From assembly GCF_000702905.1 (NCBI RefSeq), contig NZ_JNKR01000001.1:186001-250000 (forward strand): a stretch of 64,000 bases of DNA, read 5' to 3'. The translations under genes were made by a program, and so were the position numbers. This stretch comes from Mitsuokella jalaludinii DSM 13811 (GTDB lineage: Bacteria > Bacillota > Negativicutes > Selenomonadales > Selenomonadaceae). This document shows positions 48,146-56,750 of the stretch, in pieces. Below the pieces are notes generated by a model that was given only the letters and a program-made list of their open reading frames with translations, was not told where the DNA came from and searched no databases. The stretch's first letter is position 1; every line of letters starts with the position of its first letter.

Positions 48146-48154
48146 GCGTTTTTA
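48141..48154 (-). promoter_or_regulatory. cre-like box over the FAD oxidoreductase promoter
   Basis: TAAAAACGCTTGCA matches the CcpA operator consensus TGWAARCGYTWNCW at 13 of 14 positions. It overlaps the -35 hexamer, where binding would repress. Confidence 0.45.
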
Positions 48155-48215
48155 TCGATTTTCGCAAAAAAACGCACACAATGTCTTATTTTTATACCTT
48201 CTATACAAATAAGTA

Positions 48216-48245
48216 TTGCAATACCCCGCCGTCTTCCCATATAAT
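48216..48245 (+). promoter_or_regulatory. Promoter of putP
   Basis: TTGCAA and TATAAT with an 18-base spacer on the plus strand, about 53 bases before the TTG start. Confidence 0.75.
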
Positions 48246-48297
48246 TGAACTATTCTTGTAAACTTAATTCCACGAAAAAGGAAATGGGGGATTCATT

Positions 48298-49776
48298 TTG
48301 ACTCATGATCTTGCCATCATCAACACGTTTGTGCTCTACATCGGTTTCATGATGGCCATCGGCGTGTATTACTACCGCCGCACACGCAACATGAGTGACT
48401 ACTTCCTCGGCAACCGCAAGCTCGGTGCCTGGGTCACGTCACTCTCCGCCGAAGCCTCAGATATGAGCGGCTGGATGCTCATGGGTGTACCGGGCTACGC
48501 TTATCTCGCCGGCCTCAACGCCGGCTGGATTGCCATCGGCATCGCCATCGGCACCTGGGCCAACTGGCACTTCGTCGCCGCGCGCCTGCGCAAGTACACG
48601 GAGCTCGCCAACAACTCCCTGACGCTGCCGGAGTTCCTGCAGAACCGCTTCCACGACAAGAGCGGCCTGCTGCGCATCGTGCCGGCCATCTTCATCCTGA
48701 TCTTCTTCGTCATCTACACCTCGTCGGGCTTCGTCTCGGCGGGCCGCCTCTTCGAGACGGTCTTCGGCATCCCCTATGAGTACGCCATCTTCATCGGTGC
48801 CGGCTCCGTCGTCTTCTACACGCTCGTCGGCGGCTTCCTCGCCGTCTCGCGCACGGACTTCATCCAGGGCGTCATGATGTTCTTCGCCATCCTCGTCGTG
48901 CCGATCTGCGCTGCGATGCAGTGCGGCGGCTTCGAGTCGACCGTCACGGCCATCCAGCACGTGCAGAGCACGATGCTCGAGCCGCTGACGAAGCCGGACG
49001 GCTCCACGATGAACGCCATCGAGCTCATCTCGCTGCTCGCCTGGGGCATCGGCTACTTTGGCCAGCCGCACATCCTCGTGCGCTTCATGGCCATCCGTAC
49101 CTCGAAGGAAGTCAAGCAGGCCACGCACATCGCCATGACCTGGGTCATCCTCTCGCTCGCTGCGGCTGTCGCCGTCGGCATGGTCGGTCGCGTCTACCTG
49201 ACGACGCCGCTCGAGGGAACGGCATCTGAGACGGTCTTCCTCGTCATGACAAACGAGCTCTTCCCGCCAATCGCCACGGGCCTCATCCTCTCGGCCGTCC
49301 TCGCGGCCATCATGAGCACGGCCTCTTCGCAGCTCCTCGTCGCGGCCTCTGCCTTCGCACAGGACTTCTACCGCACGCTGCTGCGCAAGGACGCCGAGCA
49401 GAAGGAGCTCGTCTGGATCTCTCGCGCGAGCGTCCTCGTCATCGCGAGCCTCGCGATTTTCCTTGGGCTCAACCCGAACAACTTCATCCTCGACATGGTG
49501 TCCTACGCCTGGGCCGGCTTCGGCGCCGCCTTCGGCCCGGCTCTCCTGATGAGCCTCTTCTGGCGCCACACGACAAAGTACGGCGTGCTCGTCGGCATCA
49601 TCGTCGGCGGTGTCACCGTCCTCGTCTGGAAGCAGTACGCACTCTTCGGTCTCTACGAGATCGTGCCGGGCTTCCTGTTCTCCACGATCGCCATCTGGGC
49701 CGTCAGCTGGCTTGACCGTGTGCCGGAAGCCTCGATCCTCGAGACGTTCGACAAGGTCGGCAAGAGCAAGATCTGA
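48298..49776 (+). CDS. putP: Sodium/proline symporter-type SSS transporter
   Basis: The 492-aa protein is a sodium:solute symporter with 13 predicted spans. Family segments include YFLGNRKLGAWVTSLSAEASDMSGW split, GFVSAGRLFETVFG, and ILSAVLAAIMSTASSQLLVAASAF in the sodium-binding core. Closest known type is PutP (proline). TTG at 48298 follows GGGGGA. It is a plus-strand gene divergent from the FAD oxidoreductase. Confidence 0.9.
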   Translation: MTHDLAIINTFVLYIGFMMAIGVYYYRRTRNMSDYFLGNRKLGAWVTSLSAEASDMSGWMLMGVPGYAYLAGLNAGWIAIGIAIGTWANWHFVAARLRKYTELANNSLTLPEFLQNRFHDKSGLLRIVPAIFILIFFVIYTSSGFVSAGRLFETVFGIPYEYAIFIGAGSVVFYTLVGGFLAVSRTDFIQGVMMFFAILVVPICAAMQCGGFESTVTAIQHVQSTMLEPLTKPDGSTMNAIELISLLAWGIGYFGQPHILVRFMAIRTSKEVKQATHIAMTWVILSLAAAVAVGMVGRVYLTTPLEGTASETVFLVMTNELFPPIATGLILSAVLAAIMSTASSQLLVAASAFAQDFYRTLLRKDAEQKELVWISRASVLVIASLAIFLGLNPNNFILDMVSYAWAGFGAAFGPALLMSLFWRHTTKYGVLVGIIVGGVTVLVWKQYALFGLYEIVPGFLFSTIAIWAVSWLDRVPEASILETFDKVGKSKI

Positions 49777-49793
49777 TCCATCACACCAATGCA

Positions 49794-49832
49794 AAGAATC
49801 CCCATCATCCACAGAGGATGATGGGGATTTTG
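49794..49832. terminator. Bidirectional terminator between putP and permease copy 2
   Basis: Stem AATCCCCATCATCC with GGATGATGGGGATT, 5-base loop, T-rich at the putP end and complementary A-rich on the other strand. Confidence 0.88.
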
Positions 49833-49850
49833 TGTATAACTCAGCAAAGA

Positions 49851-51137
49851 TCAGAGCAGATAGCGGATCCAGACGTAGACGCTCGAGATCGCGATCGTCA
49901 TGATCATGATCGGGAAGGCGATCTTCATGAAGCCCAGGAAGGAAATCTGCTTGCCGCGCTGTGCCGCCATCGAAGCGACGACGACATTTGCGCTCGCACC
50001 GATCAGCGTGCCGTTGCCGCCGAGGCAGGCACCGAGGGCCAGCGACCACCACATCGGGTCGAGGTTCGAGAGCCCCATCTGACCCATATCCTGGATCAGC
50101 GGGATCAGCGTCGCAACGAACGGGATGTTGTCGATGAAGGCCGAGGCAAAGGCGCTCATCCAGAGAATCAGCATAGCCGTCGCATTGACACTGCCATTCG
50201 TCAGCTTGATGGCCTCAGCGGCGAGCACCTTGATGACGCCCGTCTCGACGAGAGCGCCGACGAGGACGAAGAGGCCAGCGAAGAAGAAGATGGCCGTCCA
50301 CTCAATCTTCGAGAGAACCTTCGTGATCATGCCCTCATTGCGCGTGTAAGTGATGAGGAGCAGGAGGCCGGCGCCCGAGAGCGCAGCCGTTGCCGTCTGC
50401 AAGCCGAGATAGCCGTGCACGACGAAGAGACCGATGGTCAGCGCGATGACGAAGAGACATTTCTTCAACAGCTTCGGATTGGCGATCTGGCTCTTGGCAT
50501 TGAGGCGCATGACCTTCTCCTGGAGATCCGGCTGCGTGTGGAGCTCCTTGCCATAGATCGCGATGAGCACGAGTTCTACGAGGATGAAGATCAAGACCGC
50601 GATGCCCGAGAGGTTCGCGAGGAAGTCCACGAAGTTCAGGCCGACAGCGCTGCCGATCATGATATTCGGCGGATCGCCGATCAGCGTCGCCGTGCCGCCG
50701 ATATTCGAAGACAGGATCTGCGAGATCAGGTACGGCTTGACGTCAACCTTGAGCTGCGCCGTGATGCTGAACGTGATTGGCACGGTCAGAAGGACCGTCG
50801 TGACGTTGTCGAGGAATGCCGAGCAGACCATCGTCAGCGCTGAGAGCGCGACGAGCAGAGCAATCGGGCGCGCCTTGACCTTCTTGGCCGACCAGATGGC
50901 CAGGAAGTTGAAGAGTCCCGTCTCACTCGTGATGTTGACGATGATCATCATGCCCATGAGTAGGCCCAGTGTGTTGAAATCAATGTGACGGATGGCCGTC
51001 TCCTGATCGAGCACACCAAACAGGATCATGAGCATGGCGCCGACGATGCCGACAATCGTGCGATGAACCTTTTCCGAAATGATCAACGCGTAAGCAGCCA
51101 CGAAGATGACGATGGCTGCTGTCGTTGTGCTAACCAA
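49851..51137 (-). CDS. ArsB/NhaD-family (SLC13-like) permease, copy 2
   Basis: The 428-aa transporter has 11-12 spans and the same motifs as the copy at 13158: NVTTVLLTVPITFSIT, GGTATLIGDPPNIMIGSAV, AFIDNIPFVATLIPLI, GACLGGNGTLIGASANVVV. By eye the two share about half their residues, even to the C-terminal RYLL. The start is TTG, with a weak GTGGA upstream. It follows the 99-aa gene by 34 bases and seems to be expressed from the glnS side. Confidence 0.87.
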   Translation of the reverse strand: MVSTTTAAIVIFVAAYALIISEKVHRTIVGIVGAMLMILFGVLDQETAIRHIDFNTLGLLMGMMIIVNITSETGLFNFLAIWSAKKVKARPIALLVALSALTMVCSAFLDNVTTVLLTVPITFSITAQLKVDVKPYLISQILSSNIGGTATLIGDPPNIMIGSAVGLNFVDFLANLSGIAVLIFILVELVLIAIYGKELHTQPDLQEKVMRLNAKSQIANPKLLKKCLFVIALTIGLFVVHGYLGLQTATAALSGAGLLLLITYTRNEGMITKVLSKIEWTAIFFFAGLFVLVGALVETGVIKVLAAEAIKLTNGSVNATAMLILWMSAFASAFIDNIPFVATLIPLIQDMGQMGLSNLDPMWWSLALGACLGGNGTLIGASANVVVASMAAQRGKQISFLGFMKIAFPIMIMTIAISSVYVWIRYLL

Positions 51138-51171
51138 TAGAATCCACTTCTTTCCCTAAAAAACTTCCCTC

Positions 51172-51471
51172 TTATTTCTTATACTTCGGGATCAGCACGA
51201 TTTTCTCCCCATCGCGCTTGATCTGGAAGGTATAATTCTTGACATCCTCGCGGTAGAGCTCCATCTTGAGCTGCAAGAGCGCCCGGGCAAGTTCCTCCGT
51301 GAGCTGCGGCGTGAAGCCGGCGCGCAGGAAGTCGGCAGGTGCTTCCACCGACTCCTTCGCCTTCTTCTCCGCTTTCTTCTCGGCCGCGCGGAAGCGGTCT
51401 TCTATCGATGTATCTTCTACATAATCTTTGAACATGTCCTTGTCGGACAGATTCTTGGGTATCTTTGACAT
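51172..51471 (-). CDS. Conserved-looking protein of unknown function (99 aa)
   Basis: The protein is very hydrophilic, with no signal peptide or membrane span. Residues 22-45 are rich in Lys/Glu/Ala (AAEKKAEKKAKESVE) and would form a charged helix; the end is basic and beta-like (YTFQIKRDGEKIVLIPKYKK). I do not recognise a family. Codon use resembles its neighbours, and it sits 26 bases after glnS and 34 before a permease on the same strand, which supports a real gene. Confidence 0.7.
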   Translation of the reverse strand: MSKIPKNLSDKDMFKDYVEDTSIEDRFRAAEKKAEKKAKESVEAPADFLRAGFTPQLTEELARALLQLKMELYREDVKNYTFQIKRDGEKIVLIPKYKK

Positions 51472-51497
51472 GTGTTCACCTTCTGCAGAATACAGGA

Positions 51498-53171
51498 TTA
51501 CTTGTTGACTTTTGCCCAGCTGTCGCGCAGGCCGACGACGCGGTTGAACACGAGGTGGTCAGGCGTCGTATCCGGGTCGACGACGAAGTAGCCGACGCGC
51601 AGGAACTGGTAGTGCGTGCCAGCAGCCGTGAGCTTCACGGACGGCTCGATCCACGCATTGTCGATGACTTCGAGCGAATCCTTGTTGAGCGCCGCGATGA
51701 AGTCCTTCGGTACATTGCCGTTCTCATCCGTCTCGATGAGATAGTCATAGAGGCGCACTTCTGCCGGAAGGGCCGTCTTCTCGGCCACCCAGTGGATCGT
51801 GCCCTTGACCTTGCGGCCGGCCGTCTTGCCGCCCGTCTTGGAGTCAAGGTCTGCCGTGCAGTGGAGCTCGACGACATTGCCCTCTGCGTCCTTGACGACT
51901 TCCTCGCACTTGATGATGTAGGCGTGCTTGAGGCGTACCTCTCCACCCGGCTTGAGGCGGAAGTACTTCTTGGGCGGCTCTTCCATGAAGTCCTCCTGCT
52001 CGATGTAGAGCGTGCGGGAAAACGGCACGAAACGATGGCCACCATGAACCGGATTGTTGTCGGCAAGCAGCCACTCTTCCTTGTCCTCCGGATAATTCGT
52101 GATGACGACTTTCAGCGGGTGGAGCACCGCCATGACGCGGTCTGCATTCTCATTGAGGTCCGCACGCACTTCGTGCTCGAGCATGGAGACATCGACGATG
52201 CTGTCGGCCTTTGCCACACCGATCTCCTTGCAGAAGTTGCGGATGGCGGCCGGCGTGTAGCCGCGGCGGCGCAGACCAGAGATGGTCGGCATGCGCGGGT
52301 CATCCCAACCGCGCACATAGCCCTCTTCGACGAGCTGGCGGAGCTTCCTCTTGCTCGTCACCGTGTTCGTGAGATTGAGGCGCGCGAACTCGATCTGGCG
52401 CGGACGCGTGTTCGGATCAAAGTCCAGGGAGTCGAGCAGCCAGTCGTAGAACGGGCGGTGCTCCTCAAATTCCAGCGTGCAGACGGAGTGCGTGATGCCC
52501 TCGATGGCATCGGAAAGCGGATGGGCAAAGTCGTACATCGGGTAGATGCACCACTTGTCTCCCGTACGGTGATGCTTGACGTGTGCGATGCGGTAGATGA
52601 CCGTGTCGCGCATGACGAGGTTCGGCGACGCCATGTCGATCTTCGCGCGCAGCACTTTCGTGCCGTCGGCAAATTCGCCCGCCTTCATGCGCGCGAAGAG
52701 GTCGAGATTCTCCTCGACGCTGCGGTTGCGGTACGGGCTCTCCTTGCCCGGCTCCGTCAGCGTGCCGCGGTACGCCTTGATCTCCTCAGCAGAGAGGTCA
52801 TCGACGTAGGCGAGCCCCTTCTTGATCAGCGTGACCGCGAAGTCGTAGAGCTTATCGAAGTAGTCCGACGCATAGAACTTGCGGTTGCCCCAGCTGAAGC
52901 CGAGCCAGCGGATGTCCTCCTGGATGGAGTCGACGTACTCCGTATCCTCCTTCGTCGGATTCGTGTCATCGAAGCGCAGGTTGCAGAGACCGTGGTTGTA
53001 CTCTGCCAGGCCGAAGTTCAGGCAGATCGACTTCGCATGGCCGATGTGCAGGTAGCCATTCGGCTCCGGCGGGAAGCGCGTGTGGATGCCCTCCGTGTAC
53101 TTGCCGTTCTTGAGGTCTTCTTCGATCATGTTCTGAATGAAATTCGGCGTCATCGTGATCTTTTCTGCCAT
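51498..53171 (-). CDS. glnS: Glutaminyl-tRNA synthetase
   Basis: GlnRS charges tRNA-Gln directly. The 557-aa protein has [20 protein letters not shown] near residue 33 (HIGH motif), the catalytic GluRS-like core, [15 protein letters not shown] near 275 in the KMSK position, and the two anticodon-binding barrels. Most Gram-positive Firmicutes lack GlnRS and use GatCAB transamidation; its presence fits a Negativicute or acquired gene. It starts the glnS-unknown-permease run. Confidence 0.96.
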   Translation of the reverse strand: MAEKITMTPNFIQNMIEEDLKNGKYTEGIHTRFPPEPNGYLHIGHAKSICLNFGLAEYNHGLCNLRFDDTNPTKEDTEYVDSIQEDIRWLGFSWGNRKFYASDYFDKLYDFAVTLIKKGLAYVDDLSAEEIKAYRGTLTEPGKESPYRNRSVEENLDLFARMKAGEFADGTKVLRAKIDMASPNLVMRDTVIYRIAHVKHHRTGDKWCIYPMYDFAHPLSDAIEGITHSVCTLEFEEHRPFYDWLLDSLDFDPNTRPRQIEFARLNLTNTVTSKRKLRQLVEEGYVRGWDDPRMPTISGLRRRGYTPAAIRNFCKEIGVAKADSIVDVSMLEHEVRADLNENADRVMAVLHPLKVVITNYPEDKEEWLLADNNPVHGGHRFVPFSRTLYIEQEDFMEEPPKKYFRLKPGGEVRLKHAYIIKCEEVVKDAEGNVVELHCTADLDSKTGGKTAGRKVKGTIHWVAEKTALPAEVRLYDYLIETDENGNVPKDFIAALNKDSLEVIDNAWIEPSVKLTAAGTHYQFLRVGYFVVDPDTTPDHLVFNRVVGLRDSWAKVNK

Positions 53172-53275
53172 CTGGATCCTCTCCTTATCTCTATCCTTCT
53201 CTGCTGAACTCTGCCGAAAAGGAATCTACTACTACCGGTTATCTATGCATGCCTGCTGTGCCATCCTCTATGATA

Positions 53276-54073
53276 TCAGCACTTCACTTCGTCCATCTGC
53301 GAACACCGCTTCTCCACATAGGCGCGCAGGCGCGCGATGCCCTCCGCCATGCCCGGCTGGTCCGGCAGGTAGTGGATGATGCGGTCGATGTAGCCGCGCT
53401 TGACAATCTCGCGGAGCGTCCAGCTGAAGTTGATGTCATAGACCCAGAGCAGGCGCACGAGCTTGCGATCACCATGCGTGCGCAGCTTGCGGTAATCCGC
53501 CTGCCGCCCTTCTTTGAACGCCTCGATGAAATCGGGACTGACGAGCTGACTCGCATCCGAGGCGATGAACTTCGGCGCCTTGTCCGCGCCCTCAGGGCCC
53601 AAGAACGGCGAGAGCACGCGGTAGATGTCGAGCTTGTCGGCATCGCGCAGGAGCTTCGCGAAGAGCAGTGCCTTCTCGCTCGGCGCAGGGCCGATCTCCT
53701 TCTTGTTGTGGCGGCCGATGGCAAAGCGCACGAGCGCTTCGTCTCCAGGCGCGAGTTTCTTCATGAAATCGAGCTCCGACAAGACCTTGAGGCCGAGGTC
53801 GGCATGGTCTTCCGACTCGGCATCGTTGAACGTCTTGTAGAGGCTGTACTGGCGGAAGCGCCCGACATCGTGGAAGAGGCCCATGATCTCAGCAAGCTGG
53901 GCATCGTGCTCCGAAAGCTGCAGGTGCTTCGCAAGCTGCACCGCAATCGAGGTCACATATCCCGTGTGAAGCTCCTTGATGCGGATGCCCTGCATGACCT
54001 CCTCATCATCGGTATGGAAGGACTTCATGTAGGCATCCATCCAGCTGTGCATTTCCTTGAGCAGTTCCTTCAC
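53276..54073 (-). CDS. HD-domain phosphohydrolase
   Basis: The 265-aa protein has an HD metal-dependent phosphohydrolase fold: HTGYVTSIAVQLAKH near residue 35, the HD pair in GLFHDVGRFRQYS near 65, ESEDHADLG, and IGRHNKKE with RDADKLDIYRVLSP near 155. Substrate unknown; HD proteins act on nucleotides, phosphates or cyclic dinucleotides. GTG at 54073 is chosen because AGGAG lies 7 bases upstream; ATG at 54082 would be too close to that site. Confidence 0.85.
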   Translation of the reverse strand: MKELLKEMHSWMDAYMKSFHTDDEEVMQGIRIKELHTGYVTSIAVQLAKHLQLSEHDAQLAEIMGLFHDVGRFRQYSLYKTFNDAESEDHADLGLKVLSELDFMKKLAPGDEALVRFAIGRHNKKEIGPAPSEKALLFAKLLRDADKLDIYRVLSPFLGPEGADKAPKFIASDASQLVSPDFIEAFKEGRQADYRKLRTHGDRKLVRLLWVYDINFSWTLREIVKRGYIDRIIHYLPDQPGMAEGIARLRAYVEKRCSQMDEVKC

Positions 54074-54190
54074 ACCACTCATCTCCTTTATCTCAGGGAT
54101 TCCCATAAAAATCCCGATAGAATCAATGTTTCTATTATACTACACATCTATCCAGCGTTGCAATTGTTCATCCAAGGATTACAGACCGTA

Positions 54191-54730
54191 TCAGTTCTCT
54201 CCTTCATGGTCCGATTCATCGACGAGGATGCCCAGGTCCCTGAGGTCATGCTCGATGGCCTTGAGTGCATCCTCATCGGGCACGCGTATCGTGTGCATGT
54301 GGATGCCGCCCGTCACGACGAGCAGGGGATTGGCCTGGCACTTCTGCATCTTCGTCAAGAAACGCCGGACATCGCGGCGGCTCTCGACGAAGAGATCGCC
54401 TCGTATCGCGCCGTAGACGGGATGCTCGACGATGACATCGAGCACCGCGCCGCCGTTGTCGACGACGGCCTGCAGCTCTTTCTCCATATCAGCCGCATTG
54501 TGGCGGCAGACGATTGTCGCCTTGATATCGTGGTCTTTCGCATCCTCTGGCATGATGTAGCCGCGCGGCGTCGCGAAGATCTGCGCGCCCTCTGCGCGCA
54601 AGATGCTGATATCGCCGACGATGATCTGGCGGCTGACGCCGAGTGTGCGCGCGAGCTTCGTGCCCGTCAATGGCTGGCTGGCTTCCCGCAGGCGCTTCAT
54701 CAACGCTTCGCGCCGTTTCTCCGTGTTCAT
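54191..54730 (-). CDS. nadR: NAD-biosynthesis transcription repressor (NadR/NiaR, 3H domain)
   Basis: The 179-aa protein has an N-terminal HTH (LTGTKLARTLGVSRQIIVGDISILR) and a C-terminal 3H ligand domain, with its conserved histidines in VCRHNAAD, VEHPVYG and GGIHMHTIR. The family (YrxA/NiaR) represses NAD or niacin uptake genes when nicotinic acid is bound. No NAD genes are nearby, so its targets are elsewhere. It begins after the tRNA terminator. Confidence 0.9.
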   Translation of the reverse strand: MNTEKRREALMKRLREASQPLTGTKLARTLGVSRQIIVGDISILRAEGAQIFATPRGYIMPEDAKDHDIKATIVCRHNAADMEKELQAVVDNGGAVLDVIVEHPVYGAIRGDLFVESRRDVRRFLTKMQKCQANPLLVVTGGIHMHTIRVPDEDALKAIEHDLRDLGILVDESDHEGEN

Positions 54731-54754
54731 GATACACCCCCTGCTTTGCTTAAC

Positions 54755-54778
54755 AAAAAAAGCTGCCTTGCGGCAGCT
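54755..54778 (-). terminator. Terminator of the tRNA-Asn/Glu/Val transcript
   Basis: Stem AGCTGCC with GGCAGCT, loop GCAA, then six T residues, 12 bases after tRNA-Val. Confidence 0.87.
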
Positions 54779-54790
54779 ATGTTTCTAAGA

Positions 54791-54866
54791 TGGTGGGCGA
54801 TAACAGGATCGAACTGCTGACATCTTGCTTGTAAGGCAAGCGCTCTCCCAGCTGAGCTAATCGCCC
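54791..54866 (-). tRNA. tRNA-Val (TAC anticodon)
   Basis: Acceptor stem GGGCGAT with ATCGCCC, CCA encoded. The anticodon loop CTTACAA between TTGC and GCAA gives TAC. Third tRNA of a three-tRNA transcript. Confidence 0.96.
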
Positions 54867-54869
54867 GAA

Positions 54870-54945
54870 TGGTGACGCCAATGGGATTCGAACCCATGAA
54901 CCCGCCGTGAAAGGGCGGTGTCTTAACCGCTTGACGATGGCGCCA
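54870..54945 (-). tRNA. tRNA-Glu (TTC anticodon)
   Basis: Acceptor stem TGGCGCC with GGCGTCA (one G-U), CCA encoded. The anticodon loop CTTTCAC between CCGCC and GGCGG gives TTC. Confidence 0.96.
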
Positions 54946-54946
54946 T

Positions 54947-55022
54947 TGGCTCCTCGAGCAGGATTCGAACCTGCGACAGCCTGATTAACAGTCAGGTGCT
55001 CTACCGGCTGAGCTATCGAGGA
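54947..55022 (-). tRNA. tRNA-Asn (GTT anticodon)
   Basis: Acceptor stem TCCTCGA with TCGAGGA plus G, CCA encoded. The anticodon loop CTGTTAA between CCTGA and TCAGG gives GTT. First of the three tRNAs. Confidence 0.96.
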
Positions 55023-55060
55023 ATGAGGAATAATCGGATACTCACGTATCGACTTGTATT

Positions 55061-55089
55061 ATTATACTGGATGATCTGATAGAATGCAA
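55061..55089 (-). promoter_or_regulatory. Promoter of the tRNA-Asn/Glu/Val operon
   Basis: TTGCAT and TATAAT with a 17-base spacer, about 38 bases upstream of tRNA-Asn. Confidence 0.8.
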
Positions 55090-55112
55090 GCATTTTTTAT
55101 GCGGTTTCCCAC

Positions 55113-55141
55113 AAAAAAAGACAGCCCGCTAGGAGCTGTCT
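55113..55141 (-). terminator. Terminator of the SLH porin gene
   Basis: Stem AGACAGC with GCTGTCT, 9-base loop, then six T residues. Confidence 0.87.
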
Positions 55142-55165
55142 CTTTATCGTCACAGGAAGCCTGTA

Positions 55166-56485
55166 TCAGAAGAATACATCGACACGGCCGAAGAGCTTCT
55201 CGGCATCTTTGTCAGCTGCGATGTCCTTGCCGTTGAAGTACTTGGCGAAGAGCTGTACGTTCTTGAACAGCGTGTAGCCCGTGCCGACCTCCCAGCCCTT
55301 CTGGCCGCCATCGACACCATCGCCGTACGTCGACCACGGAGCTGCGTACTGGCCGAGGTTGCGGTAAGCGAGGTACATGCCCCAGCTGCCCTTGTTCTGC
55401 TGCTGTGCGCCCTTGTAGTCGTACTCGAAGCTGTAGGCATCGTCGTAGTTGTCAGCCTTCGTGTTCTTCGCGTACTCTGCCTTGAAGAAGCTGTTGTGGT
55501 CGAAGCGGTAGCCAGCGTTTGCAAACCAGATGTTGGCCTTGTACTCCTTATCGTTGTCATTCGTGTACGGCTTTACGAGTTTATCCGTGTCGAGCGTTGC
55601 ACCATCCATATGCTCATAGCCCGTGTTGCCGTAGAACTTGTCCTTGGCGTAGCCGAGGTTGATGGCCTGGAAGTTAACCGTATCATCGTCATCTTTAAAG
55701 ATGTTATCTTTCCACTGTCCTTTGATATCGCGCCCCATATCAATGAACTGCGTCGCATCAAGGCGGCCAGCTTCAAGCGTGACCTTGAGGTCATTGCCAA
55801 ACGTCACAGCAGCGCCGGAGTACGGGTCATCCGTCGTGGAGAGCAGGTTGATGGCATTCGGCAGCTTGCCGAGTTTGACATTAAAGTTGTCATAGTGACC
55901 TTCAGCCCAGACACGTTTGAGCTCAACCTTACCATCATAGAGGCCACCCTTATCGGAATCAAGCTTGGTATCTGCATCAAGGCGAGCATGAACATCCCAG
56001 TTCTTGTTGACCTCAGCTTTTGGCTCGAGACGGAACGTAAGATCGTTGTCATTCAGTTTGCGCTCTTTGTCTGTCGTACCTGCATCGTGGCGCGTGCTCG
56101 TATACGTGTACTCGACGAGGCCGTTCCACTTGACCTTGTCGGCATTGCGCTCGAGATTTGCCACGCGGACGCCGAGGTTGTTCAGCTCATCGGAAAACTC
56201 AGCGGCGAGCTTGTCGATCAAAGCCTTGTCGGCAGCGGAGACATCGCTCTTGGCCATGGCCTTCGCGACCATCTGAGCCATCTCGTAGCGCGTGATGTTC
56301 TGGTTGCCGCGGAACGTCGTGTCGCCGTAACCTTCGATGATGCCGTCAGCTGCGAGCTGCGATACTGCATCGTATGCCCAGTGGTCTGCCGGGACATCCG
56401 AGAACGGATTGGCAGCTGCGAACGTCGTGCTTGCAGCGCCGACAACGAGTGCCGTAGTGAGTGCGGATACCAGAGTCTTCTTCAT
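55166..56485 (-). CDS. OmpM-type outer-membrane porin with SLH domain
   Basis: The 439-aa precursor has a signal peptide (residues 1-23, ending TTFA), an S-layer-homology domain (about 26-80, FSDVPADHWAYDAVSQLA; ITRYEMAQMVAKAM), a short coiled linker (about 85-115), then a beta-barrel of alternating strands ending in phenylalanine (LFGRVDVFF). In Selenomonas such proteins span the outer membrane as porins and their SLH domain binds polyamine-decorated peptidoglycan, tethering the outer membrane. This is the main evidence that the organism is a diderm Negativicute. The start ATG follows AGGGGGAG. Confidence 0.95.
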   Translation of the reverse strand: MKKTLVSALTTALVVGAASTTFAAANPFSDVPADHWAYDAVSQLAADGIIEGYGDTTFRGNQNITRYEMAQMVAKAMAKSDVSAADKALIDKLAAEFSDELNNLGVRVANLERNADKVKWNGLVEYTYTSTRHDAGTTDKERKLNDNDLTFRLEPKAEVNKNWDVHARLDADTKLDSDKGGLYDGKVELKRVWAEGHYDNFNVKLGKLPNAINLLSTTDDPYSGAAVTFGNDLKVTLEAGRLDATQFIDMGRDIKGQWKDNIFKDDDDTVNFQAINLGYAKDKFYGNTGYEHMDGATLDTDKLVKPYTNDNDKEYKANIWFANAGYRFDHNSFFKAEYAKNTKADNYDDAYSFEYDYKGAQQQNKGSWGMYLAYRNLGQYAAPWSTYGDGVDGGQKGWEVGTGYTLFKNVQLFAKYFNGKDIAADKDAEKLFGRVDVFF

Positions 56486-56595
56486 ATTGAACTCCCCCTA
56501 AAAGTGATTGTTTCGCATCGCTCTTTTATGAGTGTCCATGTTTCCTCATATTCCCCCGCGATGCCTTCTTCTTGTTTCATATTGAAACTGTTTTT

Positions 56596-56624
56596 AGCAT
56601 AACATGTGGCAACGGTTTCTGCAA
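56596..56624 (-). promoter_or_regulatory. Promoter of the SLH porin gene
   Basis: TTGCAG and TATGCT with a 17-base spacer. It gives a leader of about 105 bases containing a 7-bp stem (GCATCGC with GCGATGC, 56515-56521 and 56558-56564). Confidence 0.7.
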
Positions 56625-56633
56625 GCGTTTACA
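56620..56633 (-). promoter_or_regulatory. Consensus cre (CcpA) box over the porin promoter
   Basis: TGTAAACGCTTGCA matches TGWAARCGYTWNCW at all 14 positions and overlaps the -35 hexamer, the position of a repressing operator. Confidence 0.65.
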
Positions 56634-56677
56634 TTTATTTTCTTTATAAAATCATATTTTCTAACAATCAAACAAAT

Positions 56678-56722
56678 CAAAAAGCGCCATCTGACCTGCC
56701 AATAAGCAGGCCAGATGGCGCT
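56678..56722 (-). terminator. Terminator of the DUF523 gene
   Basis: A 17-bp stem (one G-U) with a 6-base loop, then TTTTT on the minus strand; one of the longest hairpins in the window. Confidence 0.9.
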
Positions 56723-56750
56723 GATCCGTGACCCTAGCGGTCATCGACAG

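Noticed and set aside
55084-55102. cre-like sequence at the tRNA-Asn/Glu/Val promoter
   Set aside because: It lacks the central CG (12 of 14), and repression of these tRNAs by CcpA is not expected; the similarity comes from the shared GCTTGCA around the -35.
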